This document shows, in pieces, positions 7,266 to 8,211 of a stretch of 8,211 bases of DNA; position 1 is the stretch's first letter, and the number at the start of each line of letters is the position of its first letter. A program made the translations under genes and the position numbers. Source of the DNA: Saprospiraceae bacterium. GTDB lineage: Bacteria > Bacteroidota > Bacteroidia > Chitinophagales > Saprospiraceae. Location of the stretch: positions 1 through 8,211 of the forward strand of contig JABDPK010000090.1 in the NCBI GenBank assembly GCA_013042795.1. The letters run 5' to 3'. Below the pieces are notes generated by a model. That model saw nothing but the letters and a program-made list of their open reading frames with translations, searched no databases and was not told the origin of the DNA.

Positions 7266-8090
7266 ATGAAAATCTTATCAAGCATACTTTTTATTTGCGC
7301 TTTCTTGTTGATGTCATGTGAAGAGCAACCGATTGAAATTCCTGAATTTACTGTTACTGAAACGGGAAAAACAGTACTCATTGAGGAATTAACAGGAGTA
7401 AGTTGCCCGAACTGTCCTAAAGGGGTGGTTACCATAGAATCCATACTGGCATTGTTTGGAGAAAATGTTGTAACCTACGGAGTTCATGGCGCACAACTAA
7501 CCAAGCCGAAGGATAACAGTAAGTATGACTTCAGGAATCCTGACGCCGAGGAATTGGAAGAATTTCTTTCACCATTTTGGGGTAAACCAGCAGCCTCCAT
7601 CAACAGGGTGTTTTTTGCAAGCGAAGACCATGCAACAACAACAAGTATCGAATTATGGCCTGAGTTTGTACGGCAGGAATTAGAGAAAAACCAGGTACTG
7701 GATATTGCATTGGATGCAGAATATGATGAAAACAACCGCACTGCAACAATTAATATTGGAGTATCAGCACTTTCCAGTATTCCTGGAGATCTGCAACTTC
7801 ATGTGGGTGTCACAGAGAGCCATTTGATAGATCCACAAGATGATATTAACACAACCATCCAGGATTTTGAGCATAATCATGTTTTGAAAGAACTTGTGAC
7901 TCAATTACTTGGAGATAATATCGTGAGTAATATTTCTGCCAACCAGACCGTCAACAGAACCTACAGTTATACTGTTCCCGAAGAAAACAACGGTGAATGG
8001 ACAGTTGAAAACATGGAAATAATTGCTTTTGTAACTTCTACGGAAAGTAATGGTGAAGTTTTACAGGCAACAAGTATTCATATCAAATAA
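7266..8090 (+). CDS. Omp28-related lipoprotein with thioredoxin-like CPNC motif
   Basis: A 274-residue lipoprotein. The signal sequence MKILSS plus a hydrophobic core ends in the lipobox LLMSC with C18 as lipid acceptor. The N-terminal half resembles the thioredoxin-like part of Omp28-related proteins: VLIEELTGVSCPNCPKG at 37-53 holds the CxxC (C47, C50), and GKPAASINR at 106-114 supplies a probable cis-proline loop (P108). The C-terminal half, from about residue 145, is beta-rich and probably forms an Ig-like domain. C47 and C50 are the only cysteines of the mature protein besides C18. A thiol-disulfide role in the envelope is plausible but not shown for Omp28 proteins in general; a scaffold or binding role is possible. 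It starts 9 bases after the DUF6029-like stop and is probably translated from the same transcript. No Shine-Dalgarno and no terminator are seen; pheT starts 55 bases on with its own promoter. Confidence 0.85.
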   Translation: MKILSSILFICAFLLMSCEEQPIEIPEFTVTETGKTVLIEELTGVSCPNCPKGVVTIESILALFGENVVTYGVHGAQLTKPKDNSKYDFRNPDAEELEEFLSPFWGKPAASINRVFFASEDHATTTSIELWPEFVRQELEKNQVLDIALDAEYDENNRTATINIGVSALSSIPGDLQLHVGVTESHLIDPQDDINTTIQDFEHNHVLKELVTQLLGDNIVSNISANQTVNRTYSYTVPEENNGEWTVENMEIIAFVTSTESNGEVLQATSIHIK

Positions 8091-8113
8091 GTCCGAATAG
8101 CTTTCAAAAGATA

Positions 8114-8121
8114 TATCTTTG
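8114..8121 (+). promoter_or_regulatory. pheT promoter -7 box
   Basis: TATCTTTG exactly matches the Bacteroidota -7 consensus TAnnTTTG. The -33 element is weak (TCCG at 8092-8095, 18 bases upstream). Transcription would begin near 8126, leaving a leader of about 20 bases. The box lies at the right end of a perfect 14-base palindrome, 8107-8120. Confidence 0.6.
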
Positions 8122-8134
8122 CGCATTATTTCAA

Positions 8135-8140
8135 AGAGGT
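8135..8140 (+). promoter_or_regulatory. Ribosome binding site of pheT
   Basis: AGAGGT lies 5 bases before the pheT ATG. It is the only clear Shine-Dalgarno-like site in the window and confirms the chosen pheT start. Confidence 0.6.
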
Positions 8141-8145
8141 AGCGC

Positions 8146-8211
8146 ATGAAGATATCGTTGAATTGGTTAAAAAGGTATATAGATATAGATATACCTGTTG
8201 AAAGACTTTCA
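8146..8211 (+). CDS. pheT: Phenylalanyl-tRNA synthetase beta subunit (3' partial)
   Basis: Only the first 22 codons are in the window. The opening MKISLNWLKRYIDI is the characteristic N-terminus of bacterial PheT, which normally runs to about 800 residues. PheT pairs with PheS in an alpha2beta2 enzyme that charges tRNA-Phe in the cytoplasm. pheS is not immediately upstream, so the two genes are apparently separate here, with pheT driven by its own promoter. The call rests on a short stretch, but the motif, the ribosome binding site and the open frame to the edge agree. Confidence 0.85.
   Translation, partial: MKISLNWLKRYIDIDIPVERLS

Noticed and set aside
8091..8145. Terminator after the Omp28-type gene
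   Set aside because: The palindrome in this gap has no T-run after it and coincides with the pheT promoter, so it is better read as promoter or operator sequence.

Overview
The window looks like chromosomal DNA from a member of the Bacteroidota. The evidence is a type IX secretion (T9SS) type B C-terminal domain on the first protein, a DUF6029-like outer-membrane protein followed by an Omp28-type lipoprotein, few clear Shine-Dalgarno sites, and an exact TAnnTTTG promoter box in front of pheT. Base composition is moderately AT-rich and even throughout. There is no sign of phage, transposon, tRNA, rRNA or CRISPR. The class within the phylum cannot be fixed from this sequence.

Layout, left to right. 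(1) The 3' part of a large secreted surface protein (+, cut by the left edge) carries six tandem Ig-like repeats and a T9SS sorting domain, and ends at a hairpin terminator. (2) A YpdA-family flavoprotein (+), the putative bacillithiol disulfide reductase, starts only a few bases after that hairpin. (3) A convergent 647-residue protein (-) joins a GCS2-like glutamate-cysteine ligase-type domain to a C-terminal CBS pair. (4) A 61-bp divergent region leads into three co-directional genes (+): a small lipoprotein of unknown function, a DUF6029-like outer-membrane protein and an Omp28-related lipoprotein with a CPNC thioredoxin-type motif. (5) The first 22 codons of pheT (phenylalanyl-tRNA synthetase beta chain) lie at the right edge behind their own promoter and ribosome binding site. 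No gene-free stretch exceeds about 90 bases.

Functional reading. ypdA and the GCS2-CBS gene point to cytoplasmic low-molecular-weight thiol or gamma-glutamyl chemistry, but they are transcribed towards each other, so a joint role is only an inference. The lipoprotein/DUF6029/Omp28 group is the best candidate for an undescribed envelope system. The mature DUF6029 protein has exactly two cysteines, in a CX4C near its C-terminus. Nine bases downstream starts a lipoprotein whose only non-lipidated cysteines form a CxxC. The cysteine counts and spacing are seen directly; a redox partnership is a hypothesis.
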